The notes: generated by a model from the sequence alone, not told the origin. A stretch of 46,808 nucleotides of DNA from Candidatus Omnitrophota bacterium (GCA_026387265.1 JAPLLZ010000033.1:1-46808); one strand, 5' to 3'. Positions 27,799-38,750 are shown, counted from the first letter of the stretch. A program made the numbers and translations.

Positions 27799-28377
27799 CT
27801 ACATAGACTTACCAGGAACAGGTGTAACTTCAATCTTTACTTTTTCAGATGTTAAATGCCCATCCTTAATTAGAAAACCGCGGTTACCCTCTATCTGCCA
27901 CCCAGCACCTTTACGCTTACTAGCTTTTAATTCCTTGATCGCCTTCTTTAATTCCGCAACCGAGCCCATTTTAACCTTAAACTGTTCATTCTCCACATAA
28001 ATACGTTTATGAATATCAATAAGCGCCCTGTTCTCCGCTTTCAATATCTCAAATTTAGCATTTATATCTCCAAGTTCGTCCTGGATTTTTGTGTTTTCCT
28101 GAAAAAAGCGCCTTATTCTTCCTTTGCTGGCAATTAAGTAGGCCTTGAGATTTACGTTTCTCTGCGTTAATTGCTCATTAAGCTTTTGCTCTTTCTCCAG
28201 TTTCTGCAATAGGTTTTGTTTCTGTTGAGTTAAGACGGAAATTTCACTCTGCGCCTGAGTTAAATTATCCTCAAGCCTAAATCTTGCTCTTAGTTCGCTT
28301 GCATACCTGATTACACTAAAAATAGTGATTCCTAATAACAAAATGAGCGCCAGGTTCTTAATCGTGTCTTTGGTCAT
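27799..28377 (-). CDS. membrane-anchored coiled-coil protein of unknown function
   Basis: N-terminal TM and long heptad-like region. Confidence 0.65.
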   Translation of the reverse strand: MTKDTIKNLALILLLGITIFSVIRYASELRARFRLEDNLTQAQSEISVLTQQKQNLLQKLEKEQKLNEQLTQRNVNLKAYLIASKGRIRRFFQENTKIQDELGDINAKFEILKAENRALIDIHKRIYVENEQFKVKMGSVAELKKAIKELKASKRKGAGWQIEGNRGFLIKDGHLTSEKVKIEVTPVPGKSM

Positions 28378-28424
28378 AGGGTTATATTATATATTCCCCC
28401 ACCTAAAAAGCAAGGTATTTTAAT

Positions 28425-28502
28425 GAAGCCACAACTTAGCGAGCGACAGCGAAGCTAAGTTGTTTGGCCGAATTAATCCTTGACCGCTAAGCGGTCAAGG
28501 AT
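28425..28502. repeat. bipartite hairpin element, family A copy 2
   Basis: GCCACAACTTAGCGAGCGACAGCGAAGCTAAGTTGTTTGGCC, then GAATTA, then ATCCTTGACCGctaaGCGGTCAAGGAT. Confidence 0.85.
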
Positions 28503-28565
28503 CTACCTTAAAACGCGGTTAGATTACCTATCCCTACACGTCTATTACCTTAAGAGGGGGTAAAC

Positions 28566-30102
28566 ATGATCGCTAAAACTTATAGTTTTGGGTTATTGGG
28601 GCTGGAAACCTATCCGGTAGAGATAGAAATTGATGTCACTAACGGTTTACCGGTAATCAACCTGGTTGGGCTGGCGGACACCGCAATCAAGGAAAGCAAA
28701 GAAAGAGTGCGTTCAGCCATTAAAAATTCGGGATTCCAATGGCCCGTCCAAAGAATAACCGTAAATCTGGCCCCTTCTGACATTAAAAAAGAGGGTGCTT
28801 GTTTTGACCTAGCCATTGCCCTGGGTATTCTAGGAGCAACCGGTCAAATTAATAAGGACTGCCTTAAAAGCTACTCCTTTCTGGGAGAATTATCATTAGA
28901 TGGACAATTGCGGCCGGTTCATGGCGTGCTGGCCATAAGCTTAACTTTGGCTAAATCCCCAATTAAAAACCTTATTCTCCCTGAAGAAAACGCTCAGGAA
29001 GCAGCAATTATAACCGAAATCTCTGCCTGGCCGTTAAGAAGCTTAAAAGAAGTAGTGCAATTTTTAGCCGACCCTCAATCCCGGCAACCTCTAAAATTAG
29101 AGATTAACCAGATTCTTAAGGACAGTGGAAATTACACTCTGGATTTTTCCGAAGTTAAAGGCCAATTTTTTGCAAAAAGAGCGCTGGAGGTAGCAGTATC
29201 CGGAGGGCATAATATCCTTCTTATGGGACCTCCCGGAGCAGGCAAGACTATGCTCGCAAAAAGAATCCCCACAATTATGCCGGATTTAAATTTGGAAGAA
29301 GCTTTGGAAGTAACCAAGATCCATTCAGTAATAGGAACATTACCCCCAGGAAGGTCTCATGAGTATCCGGCCATTCCGTAGCCCACACCATACTATCTCA
29401 AATATTGCCCTAGTTGGAGGCGGCTCAATTCCGCAGCCTGGCGAGATAAGCCTGGCACATCAGGGCGTATTGTTCTTGGACGAACTTCCCGAGTTCCATC
29501 GCGATTCCTTAGAAGCACTAAGGCAGCCGCTAGAAGATGGTGTTATACGCGTGTCTCGGATAAAAAAATCCCTTACCTTTCCTGCTTCCATTATGTTAGT
29601 AGCCGCAATGAATCCCTGCAAGTGCGGGCGCTATTACGACCTTAAATCTTCTTGCCGGTGCTCAACGAGCGAAGTTTATAAATATCGCTCTAAAATATCC
29701 GGACCTTTGTTAGATAGAATAGATATTCACATTGAGGTACCGGCGGCAAAGTATCAAGAACTGTCCAGTAATTTGCCTGCTGAAAGTTCGGCACAAATTA
29801 AGGAAAGGGTTAATAAAACACGCGCAATTCAAAGGAAGCGGCTTAAAAATGAAGGTATCATGTGTAATGCTTTAATGAATCATAAACAGGTGAAAAAATT
29901 CTGTGTTTTGGGTAAAGAGGAAGGCGAGCTACTAAAATTGGCAATGGCAGAGCTGAATTTTAGCGCTCGCGCCTATGACAAAATATTGAAAGTATCCAGG
30001 ACGGTCGCGGATTTAGCGGGAAACGAAGATATCAAAACAGAGCATCTTTCAGAGGCAATACAATATAGAACTTTGGATAGAGAAATTACAGGAAAGGTGT
30101 AA
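28566..30102 (+). pseudogene. comM: YifB/ComM-family Mg-chelatase-like AAA+ protein split into two overlapping ORFs
   Basis: ORF 28566-29381 ends [18 protein letters not shown] 29359-30102 begins [15 protein letters not shown]; ComM normally reads through this junction. Walker [11 protein letters not shown] is in the first ORF. Confidence 0.88.
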
Positions 30103-30129
30103 TTTCCTATTATCTGTAAGTTTTGTGTG

Positions 30130-31377
30130 TCATGGCGATTTTACCATTTTTATAATTTTAGGCAAGTATCCAGAATTATAATTGTAGTAGTAGTAAAATA
30201 TATCCGGATACTTTCTTATAAGTTTTATGCACGCCTTTGGCATAGCATTCAATGTTGACCGACAGCTAGAATTTATTTTTTTAGACAAAAATAGATCTTT
30301 CTTATAATTAAAGTAAACCTCGGATTGGTTAGCGGGCGTTAAAGCATGCAGCTGAGTATATATCCCCTTTGATTTTAAATAGTAAGATAAAATCTTGGTA
30401 TGATAAAAATCTGCTGGTGTTTCAAAAGGAAATAAATAAATAAAAGAAGCCACAACGCTTTTAATGTACTTTTTTGATAAAAATAGTGTTTTGATTGCTT
30501 CTTCAATAGTAAATCCTTTCTTTATTTTCTTCAATATTACATTAGAACCCGACTCAACTCCGTAATATATTGATTTACATCCGCTTTTTGACATTGTACT
30601 GAGTAATTCTTCATCGATTAAACCAACTCTGCCATAGCAATCCCAGGTTATGTTGGGCATTTGCGATCGAAGCAATTTACAAAATTCAAATACTCTTTTT
30701 TTGTTGATCACAAATATTAATTTTATTTCTTCCACTACTGAATTCAGGTCTCTATAAATAACTTTTTTTGGAGATACCGGACGGCTATCGCAAAAGGTAC
30801 ACAAATAAGGACAACCAAAAGAAGTAAAGATCGGAAAGTTATTATACCGCCAAATGTTATCTATACGCTGATATGCCGGAGTATCGGGTATATTCAAATA
30901 AAACCCCTTGTAGTAGTTGCTTACTATATGATTGTTTTGTTTATAAACTAACCCGTCAATATCATTTAGCCTATGGCTACCGGCTTGGATCCTTTTAATG
31001 AGTTTGGGTAAAACACCAACCCCGCATCCTTTTATTATGAAATTAACGAAATTGAATTTAGCGATTATTTCTTCGGCAACTTCTGTCGGCCCTACACCTC
31101 CTAAAATAATAATTTTTTTAGGGAATCTCTTCTTAAGTTTATCTAAAGCACCGATTACATAGGGAAGTAAATCTGACCAGCAACCAATGGCAACGATATC
31201 ACTTGAGTCGCTTAAGAAAGAATAAAGCTTATCTAAGTCATAGCCATTTTTATAGAATGGATAAATTTTAAGGTCGAACTTGAGATTCTCTTTTTCTAGC
31301 CCAGAGGCAAGATAAAGGGCTCCTAAAGGGACGCCGCGAGATTCATATTGAAACTGAATAAGGGTAAAATTATCCAT
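30130..31377 (-). CDS. radical SAM protein with B12-binding-like N-terminal domain
   Basis: TSFGCPYLCTFCDSRPVSP (CxxxCxxC); GGVGPTEVAEEI; YYGVESGSNVILKKIKKG. Confidence 0.87.
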   Translation of the reverse strand: MDNFTLIQFQYESRGVPLGALYLASGLEKENLKFDLKIYPFYKNGYDLDKLYSFLSDSSDIVAIGCWSDLLPYVIGALDKLKKRFPKKIIILGGVGPTEVAEEIIAKFNFVNFIIKGCGVGVLPKLIKRIQAGSHRLNDIDGLVYKQNNHIVSNYYKGFYLNIPDTPAYQRIDNIWRYNNFPIFTSFGCPYLCTFCDSRPVSPKKVIYRDLNSVVEEIKLIFVINKKRVFEFCKLLRSQMPNITWDCYGRVGLIDEELLSTMSKSGCKSIYYGVESGSNVILKKIKKGFTIEEAIKTLFLSKKYIKSVVASFIYLFPFETPADFYHTKILSYYLKSKGIYTQLHALTPANQSEVYFNYKKDLFLSKKINSSCRSTLNAMPKACIKLIRKYPDIFYYYYNYNSGYLPKIIKMVKSP

Positions 31378-31513
31378 TAGATTTTGATAAATTAAAATTT
31401 AATTTTTGAAAGTTTCCAGCGCTGTCGTCGGCCGGGCGCAAAGCCAAGAGATTTAAGTTAAACATATCGCAGAAGTTATTCCATACCGTTGCCTTGGCCG
31501 TAATTTTGGCCAT
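31370..31513 (-). CDS. unlisted 47-aa ORF between two radical SAM genes
   Basis: MAKITAKATVWNNFCDMFNLNLLALRPADDSAGNFQKLNFNLSKSNG*; its stop (AATGGATAA) overlaps the ATG of the downstream radical SAM gene; below the 60-aa cutoff of the supplied track. Confidence 0.45.
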   Translation of the reverse strand: MAKITAKATVWNNFCDMFNLNLLALRPADDSAGNFQKLNFNLSKSNG

Positions 31514-31530
31514 AATTCGCAGGGTGTTTT

Positions 31531-32505
31531 TTATACAAAGTTTTCTAACCTATCTTCTAGTTTAAATGCTTTTAAGGTATGCCCTAAACAGCCTCCGGAA
31601 CAATAATCCAACCTTAGGTATTCACACCGTAAACAACCGTTAGTTGCGCCTACTTGACGGAAAGCCTTAAATTTTGTTTGGTAAAACTTAATCACCGCCT
31701 GTAAATCTTTAAAATCAGTTAGTTTCTTATTCCACATTCTGGATGTCGCAAAACAATGCCACAATTTTAAATCCGGTCCTACATCAATCGGTGGCGGACA
31801 ACTAGAAATTAATGTGGTTCTCAACCGGATAAGCTTCCCCAACTGTTCATCAGTAAAACTGCACAACGTAAAACCGCAATCAAAAGTAAATGAAATACCC
31901 GTCAAGCGATGTTTTTCAATAAAATTCACTATTTTTTCGGAAACTTTTGGATAATCTGCAAGCTCAATGTACTTATTGTTACCGCCAAATATGGGAACAG
32001 CCATACCTAGTCTTATAATTTTTTCAAGATTGTATTTTTGTATAAAATCTACCAGAAAATCCAGATCATTATCTAACTTATAGATATTAAAACCTAACCT
32101 CATCCGCTTACGCAGTAATCCGGCAGTTCTGTTAATGATGGACCACTGCTTTTTGGTATAACTTTCCGGTGAATTGAGATTAAGCAGCACATTGCACTTA
32201 CGCGCCTGGATTCCTTTGAGGAATGTAGAATTATCTCTATCCATTAATCCATTGGTAAATATGGTTACGCCTAATCCTGCTTGAATAACCATGGCCATTG
32301 CTTTTTTAAATTCAGGGTGCAGCGTCGGCTCTCCCCCCAAGATTCCCACGCGAGTTTCTTTGGATTGTTTCAAAAAATCAATGATTACGCTTAATTCTTT
32401 TAATTTAATATAATTAGGATGCAATTTTTTTTCTAATGCCGGCTCTTCCTTGGCAAAACAATAGGGGCAACTTTGATTACAGAAATTAGTAAATAATATA
32501 TTCAT
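31531..32505 (-). CDS. radical SAM/SPASM-type protein
   Basis: MNILFTNFCNQSCPYCFAKEE (CxxxCxxC); C-terminal NGCLRCEYLRLDYCSGGCLGH. Confidence 0.88.
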   Translation of the reverse strand: MNILFTNFCNQSCPYCFAKEEPALEKKLHPNYIKLKELSVIIDFLKQSKETRVGILGGEPTLHPEFKKAMAMVIQAGLGVTIFTNGLMDRDNSTFLKGIQARKCNVLLNLNSPESYTKKQWSIINRTAGLLRKRMRLGFNIYKLDNDLDFLVDFIQKYNLEKIIRLGMAVPIFGGNNKYIELADYPKVSEKIVNFIEKHRLTGISFTFDCGFTLCSFTDEQLGKLIRLRTTLISSCPPPIDVGPDLKLWHCFATSRMWNKKLTDFKDLQAVIKFYQTKFKAFRQVGATNGCLRCEYLRLDYCSGGCLGHTLKAFKLEDRLENFV

Positions 32506-32682
32506 ATTTCCCCCATCAGAAACATAAACTTATTAACTTCTCAAACTACACAATCACTTTTTAAATCAATGTTTCTATGCTATCACACATAACTAGGTTT
32601 TAAAATATCTTGTTTGGCCTAGAAAGGTTACCAACAGCCAACATTACGCTACCGCTATTTAACCACCAAAGATAAACTACGC

Positions 32683-33270
32683 TTAACATTCAGGTGCTTT
32701 TTTTTCAATGATTTTTTTTGCATAAAAAATACGGAAAACGCAGCCGATATGTGTAAACAAACCAATACTCAATAAAACAAAGGTAAGCAGGTCATATTTT
32801 AAAAACCATACTGGTTTAATGGCTGCCCCGATCAAACCAATGATTAAAACTATATTCCTGTCTGCCATATCCCCGATTGCCGGCCAATCATGATCATCAA
32901 TGGGGACACACATAGCGGCCCTGGCTTTGGCAAAACTGATTAAAAGCGAACCGGATAATGCGAAAAATGCCTCCAAAGGATAACCTCCCAATACAAATCC
33001 AAAATAGAAGATTACCTCTCTGTATCGATCAACTAACGCATCTATATAATCTCCGAATTTACTCGCCTTCAACGCCAAGCGGGCACAGGCTCCATCCAAT
33101 AGATCAAAAATCAGCGAGATCGACGCCAATAACGCTGCCCATAAATATGATTCTTTTACAATAAAAACTGCTGCAATCAAAGCAGGCAATAGTGATAAAA
33201 GGCTTATCCAATTGGGATGAATGTTTATTTTTTTACAAAGACTAAAATAAGGATATTTCAATAACTGCAT
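32683..33270 (-). CDS. CDP-alcohol phosphatidyltransferase family protein
   Basis: FDLLDGACARLALKASKFGDYIDALVDRYREV (CDP-OH-P motif DG-AR-G-D-D). Confidence 0.9.
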   Translation of the reverse strand: MQLLKYPYFSLCKKINIHPNWISLLSLLPALIAAVFIVKESYLWAALLASISLIFDLLDGACARLALKASKFGDYIDALVDRYREVIFYFGFVLGGYPLEAFFALSGSLLISFAKARAAMCVPIDDHDWPAIGDMADRNIVLIIGLIGAAIKPVWFLKYDLLTFVLLSIGLFTHIGCVFRIFYAKKIIEKKAPEC

Positions 33271-33338
33271 CTTTTGAACTTCCCGTTTCGTCCTTTTGTA
33301 AGGTATTTTCTATAATAAAAACCTAACATAACCTCGCC

Positions 33339-33941
33339 CTAACTTTTTTGTACCGGTTGAATTTTTATAACACAAGACAAACCGGATACTTCTATCATCT
33401 TGTCGATTTTAAAACCCGTTTTATACAATAATGATCGGATTCCATCCTGAGAAAATATCCGGATAGATATCCCGTGCAAATAATGCATCATTTTATAACT
33501 GTAGCCCAGTATACTCCTCATCGGCACAAGAATAACCATAAAACCACCTGGCTTAAGATGCGCCGCCAAATTACTCAAAGCTTTTTCAGGAGAACGAACA
33601 AATTCTAAAGTTCCTAAACAAATAATTTTATCAAACTTCTGTTGAATCGAAAAATCCTCTACATCCGATATCCGCCCGACAATTCCTTTCTGTTTTACTA
33701 AATCAATCATCGAAGATGCTACATCTACGCAAATCACCTGGCATCCTTTGTTCTTTAAAATTTCTGCATAAATTCCCGGCCCGCTTCCGGCGTCTAAAAT
33801 ATGCTCATTTTTTTGCGCAGACAATAACGTCAAAACTGCCATTTTTTCTTTCGCTTTTATTGTTCTCCAGATAAAATTACACCTAATCGCTTTTTCATAC
33901 ATACTACTTTGATGATTAAAATGCTTCTCTATATTTTTCAT
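33339..33941 (-). CDS. class I SAM-dependent methyltransferase
   Basis: ILDAGSGPGIYAEILKNKGCQVICVDVASSMI. Confidence 0.9.
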   Translation of the reverse strand: MKNIEKHFNHQSSMYEKAIRCNFIWRTIKAKEKMAVLTLLSAQKNEHILDAGSGPGIYAEILKNKGCQVICVDVASSMIDLVKQKGIVGRISDVEDFSIQQKFDKIICLGTLEFVRSPEKALSNLAAHLKPGGFMVILVPMRSILGYSYKMMHYLHGISIRIFSQDGIRSLLYKTGFKIDKMIEVSGLSCVIKIQPVQKS

Positions 33942-35674
33942 TGTTCCATTTTAAAAATTTCTATAGCCTTCTTGCCATCAGGATAACAGATAACTTTAAC
34001 CGGCAATTTCTCCGGATAGAACAACCTGAACTTTTTATATAACTGGCAGTTAAAAGCGTCCCAGTCATATCCTCTTGATTCCGGCGACCAAAGACAATAA
34101 AAAACAACGTCTTTGGACTGCGCTAAATCATCTCCCCAGCAGGGAATAAACTTATTGAGACGTTTTTTTTCAAATAAATCCTGCCCTCTACGTTTTGCTA
34201 AAATGAAATAAAATTCAGCCGGGATCATTCTCCACTCTATGGCCGCCTTGGCACCCGATTTCATAAATAACGCGTCTTCAGAGAGAAACCTGGATACCTC
34301 TGCGCAACCGTAACTGTATGCTTTTAAGCTTCCTAAAGGAATTTTATTCAAATAACCAAAATAGCTTGATCCGTATATCCATATGCCAATAATCGCCGCG
34401 GCTACAGAATAAGGAATAAGTCTTTTAAATTTACTAAGCAACACACCGTAAGCCATCAGGATGCACAATGCCGGGGCAACCGCAATAATATATCTGTCTG
34501 CAACTTCGCTGATGAAACAAACTAAAAAAAACATCCCCCCTATCAACCATATTCTGACAACTCTAGCCAAGGAGGGATTTTTCTGTATACTTAAAAAACC
34601 AAACACCAAGGATATTAATAAAAACGGCTGAATGATCGGTCCGGCAAACCCCGGAGCAAATAATGAAAATGGATCTTCCGCCCAAAAAAGTAATATAAAT
34701 GCGTCTTTTAAGCGATCAATTGCATTCAGAATTAGATTATTATGAAAAAGAGATACAGAATGATAATATTGGCTGTGCACAAAATTTACCTTACCCCACA
34801 TAATTAAAAAAGGATGCAACGGGATGATGAATAATAAAATAGAATTTATAAAATCAATTTTTTTCATCCAGGATAATTCTTTTCTAAATACAATGCAGCA
34901 AATAACCGCTAAAATTACATATACCTGCGATGCGGTATACGTCCAAAAGGCGGCAATGCCTAATACAAAAAAAGATAAATAGAAATACTTATAACTTTCT
35001 TTTTTTATGGCTTTGGCAAACAATAAAAAGAATAGTGCCCCAAAACAAGGGGTAAGTATTGCGTTCACTCCTACCCGGGATTGAATAATATGCCAGGGCA
35101 AAATTGCTAAGAAAAAAGCAGACAGCAGGGCTGTTTTTCTTTCGCCTAATTCTTTAACTAATCTATACACAAACCATATCGTTAAGATCCCGATAATTAT
35201 TGACGGTAACCTTACAATTATTTCGGGATTTATAAACCATTTTGCAGAAACAACGGCAAGTAATGAAAATAATGCCGGAACCTTGCCATTTAAAAAAGTA
35301 ATCGGGACTCCGGCATAAGAAACAAAATCTTTATTCTGGAATAAAAACAGGGTTCTTAAGGTAGTATGGGCTTCGTCATGATTTAGGGGCAGGGTATTTA
35401 TTTTATATAACCTAAAAAATAAACCGATCAATAGAATAAAAAACAGGGCTATTGAGTATCGTGAAAATTGAAAAGTTAATCCTTTTTTACTAGGAATGAG
35501 CCAAAGGACTAAAACCAAAACGGTTGGCCAAAAACAAATTTGTTGAAACCGGTAAAAAATTGTGCCGGGCAGGCAAAAATCAGCTAAATAACTGCTAATG
35601 ATAACACCGGCAGTTATAACAAAAAATGCCAGTTTTTTTCTAAAATCGTTTACGATCCAATAATCATAAAACAT
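33938..35674 (-). CDS. glycosyltransferase family 39 / ArnT-like membrane protein
   Basis: RLYKINTLPLNHDEAHTTLRTLFL near the N-terminus and many TM segments. Confidence 0.85.
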   Translation of the reverse strand: MFYDYWIVNDFRKKLAFFVITAGVIISSYLADFCLPGTIFYRFQQICFWPTVLVLVLWLIPSKKGLTFQFSRYSIALFFILLIGLFFRLYKINTLPLNHDEAHTTLRTLFLFQNKDFVSYAGVPITFLNGKVPALFSLLAVVSAKWFINPEIIVRLPSIIIGILTIWFVYRLVKELGERKTALLSAFFLAILPWHIIQSRVGVNAILTPCFGALFFLLFAKAIKKESYKYFYLSFFVLGIAAFWTYTASQVYVILAVICCIVFRKELSWMKKIDFINSILLFIIPLHPFLIMWGKVNFVHSQYYHSVSLFHNNLILNAIDRLKDAFILLFWAEDPFSLFAPGFAGPIIQPFLLISLVFGFLSIQKNPSLARVVRIWLIGGMFFLVCFISEVADRYIIAVAPALCILMAYGVLLSKFKRLIPYSVAAAIIGIWIYGSSYFGYLNKIPLGSLKAYSYGCAEVSRFLSEDALFMKSGAKAAIEWRMIPAEFYFILAKRRGQDLFEKKRLNKFIPCWGDDLAQSKDVVFYCLWSPESRGYDWDAFNCQLYKKFRLFYPEKLPVKVICYPDGKKAIEIFKMEQ

Positions 35675-35677
35675 CGT

Positions 35678-36751
35678 TTATACCAAGTTTTGCAAAAAAT
35701 AATTGCAGATTATTTTATCATAAAGAAGATTTAATTCTTTCTTATGGTGTATTTGGTCTTCCTGTGTTTGCCTATACCAGATTAACTCATTTTGAGGCAG
35801 ATAATTGTGCAAATCAAGAAAATTAATATTAAGCTCCTTTAACGCACCAATGATATTTTCATAATTTTCTCGCTGATCAACATCATATTCACCTAAAGGT
35901 TTTAAATAAGGAAAAACTACAGCAAACAGAGATAGTCGGTTCCTATCGCAAATGTCTTTAATGCCAGCTAAATAATGTAGCCCTTCTTTCTTTTTTATGC
36001 TAAAACCTTCTTTTCCTTTCTGTAAACCTGATAGGTAGCTATTTAATCTAAGAATTATAAATCGGTAAAGATACGAATGTTGCGTGAGTAATTGATTCGG
36101 CATATGCCTCCTCATCAACTCGCTACTGGCATGAAAACTGCAGCGAAAAATTCCTTTTTCGTCCTTATAATAAACACTTGAATCGACATCAAAATCATTT
36201 AAACAGAAATAAATAATAACGGAATCTGGTTTAAAATGTAACCCCTTATTCTTTAAATACAAGTAGTAACGCCTGATATCATAAGCACCTACAGCTGCAT
36301 TCCAAACTTGGAATCTATACTTTAAATGTAGGGGCGGGCTTTGATTAAGCAAATCCTCCAAAAAAGTAACAGCAAACCCTTCAGCTATAGAATCGCCAAG
36401 GATTAAAATGCGGAAAACATCTTTATTCTTTTCAAGTTTATATTCTTTACTTACTAACCCGTGTGAATTAATTCCTTGAAAATTGGGTATATTTTCAAAA
36501 CCTAACACCGATGAATATTGCTTTCTTTGCAACATTGCGTTATCTATCCCACAATCGGTAGCTGCCTTATAAGAGGTGGTAACATATCCGATTTTTTTAT
36601 TTATCCGAAAGAACAACTCCAAAGAAAATAAAATACATATTGTTCCAATTAAAATGGCAGTTATTCTAAACAATATACGCTTTATTATCATTTTCATTAT
36701 CCACTGGTCATTTGAGTTATTTTTTCCCAACCTACTTCCTATAAGGTTCAA
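35678..36751 (-). CDS. membrane-anchored SGNH-hydrolase-like protein
   Basis: RILILGDSIAEGFAVTFLEDLL, VIIYFCLNDFDVD. Confidence 0.75.
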   Translation of the reverse strand: MNLIGSRLGKNNSNDQWIMKMIIKRILFRITAILIGTICILFSLELFFRINKKIGYVTTSYKAATDCGIDNAMLQRKQYSSVLGFENIPNFQGINSHGLVSKEYKLEKNKDVFRILILGDSIAEGFAVTFLEDLLNQSPPLHLKYRFQVWNAAVGAYDIRRYYLYLKNKGLHFKPDSVIIYFCLNDFDVDSSVYYKDEKGIFRCSFHASSELMRRHMPNQLLTQHSYLYRFIILRLNSYLSGLQKGKEGFSIKKKEGLHYLAGIKDICDRNRLSLFAVVFPYLKPLGEYDVDQRENYENIIGALKELNINFLDLHNYLPQNELIWYRQTQEDQIHHKKELNLLYDKIICNYFLQNLV

Positions 36752-38750
36752 GTAATTCCAGTAATTTAGGGCTTCGGGGATAGCCTAGCTGAACAGCCTG
36801 ATCGCAATGTTGGATGGCTAAGGTATATTCTTGGGCATAATAGTAGGCTAGAGCAAGATTATTGTGCGCGACAGCAAGAGCTGGATCAAGCTCTAGGGCT
36901 TTTTTAAGTAATAGGATTGCTTCCTCGCTTCTATTGGTAATTAAATAGGCATTTGCCAGGCCGACGCATGATTCTTTGGAGCCCGGGTTAAGCTCTAGGG
37001 CTTTTTTATAGAAGAGCACCGCATCTTTATCCCTCTGGGTAGCTAAAGCCAGATTACCGCAATAATAGTAAGCATCAAAAAACTCTTTACGGTTTAAACT
37101 AAGATAGAGAGTGCCAAGGGAGTCGTGGGCATATAAAAATCGCGGAGCAAGCTCTATTGCCCGAGCATACAATTCTAATGCCCCGTCTTTATCACCAAGC
37201 GCATCCTTTATACTAGCAAGATTAAAATATGATCCGACCTCTAGGGTCATCCAGTGAGCTGCCACAACCTTATTTCTATCATTGAGTAAATCCTTCATAT
37301 TAGCAAATTTAAAATATGCTCCTGTTTTTACCGCCATCCAGTTAGCTGCCGCAACTTTATTTTTACTATTGGTAAAACCGTTGGAGTCAGCAGAGTTAAA
37401 ATATGTCTCTGCCTCTTTGATCAACCGCTCAAACACCGCTGCTGCTTCCTGATTTTTACCCAAAGCTTGCCAAGCAAGCCCTAGGTTAAGATAACGGTGA
37501 TTAAATATGGGGTCATCCGGAGATCCCGGCTGTACATTTACTGCTTGCATAAAATCAAAAAGGGCTTGATGGTATTTACCTTGCCTCAACAAAACCTCAC
37601 CGCGATGGCTAAAAGCAACGGCAGTATCAGGATATTTTTCTAAAATATCATTCCACAAGCTTAAGCTGTCTTTCCAAGTATGGCATCTTTTCCAGGTGGC
37701 CGATCCCAAAGAAATAATTACTCCGGCCATAGCAATCACTAAAAAAGTTTTAAGCAAATAGGCGTGTTTTGTTTTTCCGGTATATAACCACAGATAACCT
37801 AGAGCAAGTAGATAAAATATCCCGATTACCGCAAGGTAAATGTAACGGTCAGCGGTTAATACATAATCTAACGGTAAGAAACGAATAACAGGAAAGACAA
37901 TCAGCAAAAAAATCCCACTGCCTAGAATTACTTTTTTTGTATACCGGATGGAGATAATTATAGCAACGACAAGAATAATCATCAGCACAAAAGAATACAA
38001 ATAAAACGGGTTATTTTTTATCTCAATATAAGGATATAACACAGAAAGCTTAACCGGCAACAAAAGCTTATTAAGGTAAAAGATAACATCGCCTGATGCT
38101 CCAAGAAGCTTAGTAAAAAAGCTAAATGAACTTTTAACATAAAAAGTCTGGGTTGGAAAGGAACCCAAAGAGGCAAGCAGCCCAAAAAGTATCGACAGTA
38201 AAAAATAGGGAATTTTTTCGATGAATGCAGCCGGATTTATTTTCCTGGAATAAAAATAATCCAGCAAAAACAAAACTAAAGGTAGGGTCATCGCCATGGA
38301 TTTTGATGAAAGAGCCAGAATAAACAAACCTAAACATAGAAAATAGTATTTTACCGCTTTGTCTTTTCTTAAGTAGTAAAGATAGCTAATTAATGCTCCT
38401 AGAAAAAAGAAGGCATAGAGTAAGTTTTTCCTCTCGCTGATCCAAGCTACTGATTCTACCTGCATCGGATGGATACCAAAGAGAATAGCAGTTATCCAAG
38501 CAACAGAAGCTCTACCGCTGATTAAATAAAACAACCAAAATACCAAAAGGCAGTTTAATAAATGCAGGATAAGATTAGTTAAATGGTAGTTAAACGGATT
38601 AAGTTTAAAAAAATGGTATTCCAATAGGTAAGAAAAAATTGTTACCGGCTGATAATGCGTGATAAAAAATGAGGTGGAAATATTTTTTAAATTTGTTAGG
38701 GTTATCGACCGAATAGCTTTATTTTCAGTTACATACAAATTATCATCCAA
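36732..38750 (-). CDS. polytopic membrane protein with C-terminal TPRs (TMTC-like)
   Basis: DDNLYVTENKAIRSITLTNL...HLTNLILHLLNCLLVFWL...WISERKNLLYAFFFLGAL; TPRs in the C-terminal third. The listed start is a TTG; the 5' end may be frameshifted. Confidence 0.78.
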   Translation of the reverse strand: MDDNLYVTENKAIRSITLTNLKNISTSFFITHYQPVTIFSYLLEYHFFKLNPFNYHLTNLILHLLNCLLVFWLFYLISGRASVAWITAILFGIHPMQVESVAWISERKNLLYAFFFLGALISYLYYLRKDKAVKYYFLCLGLFILALSSKSMAMTLPLVLFLLDYFYSRKINPAAFIEKIPYFLLSILFGLLASLGSFPTQTFYVKSSFSFFTKLLGASGDVIFYLNKLLLPVKLSVLYPYIEIKNNPFYLYSFVLMIILVVAIIISIRYTKKVILGSGIFLLIVFPVIRFLPLDYVLTADRYIYLAVIGIFYLLALGYLWLYTGKTKHAYLLKTFLVIAMAGVIISLGSATWKRCHTWKDSLSLWNDILEKYPDTAVAFSHRGEVLLRQGKYHQALFDFMQAVNVQPGSPDDPIFNHRYLNLGLAWQALGKNQEAAAVFERLIKEAETYFNSADSNGFTNSKNKVAAANWMAVKTGAYFKFANMKDLLNDRNKVVAAHWMTLEVGSYFNLASIKDALGDKDGALELYARAIELAPRFLYAHDSLGTLYLSLNRKEFFDAYYYCGNLALATQRDKDAVLFYKKALELNPGSKESCVGLANAYLITNRSEEAILLLKKALELDPALAVAHNNLALAYYYAQEYTLAIQHCDQAVQLGYPRSPKLLELLEPYRK

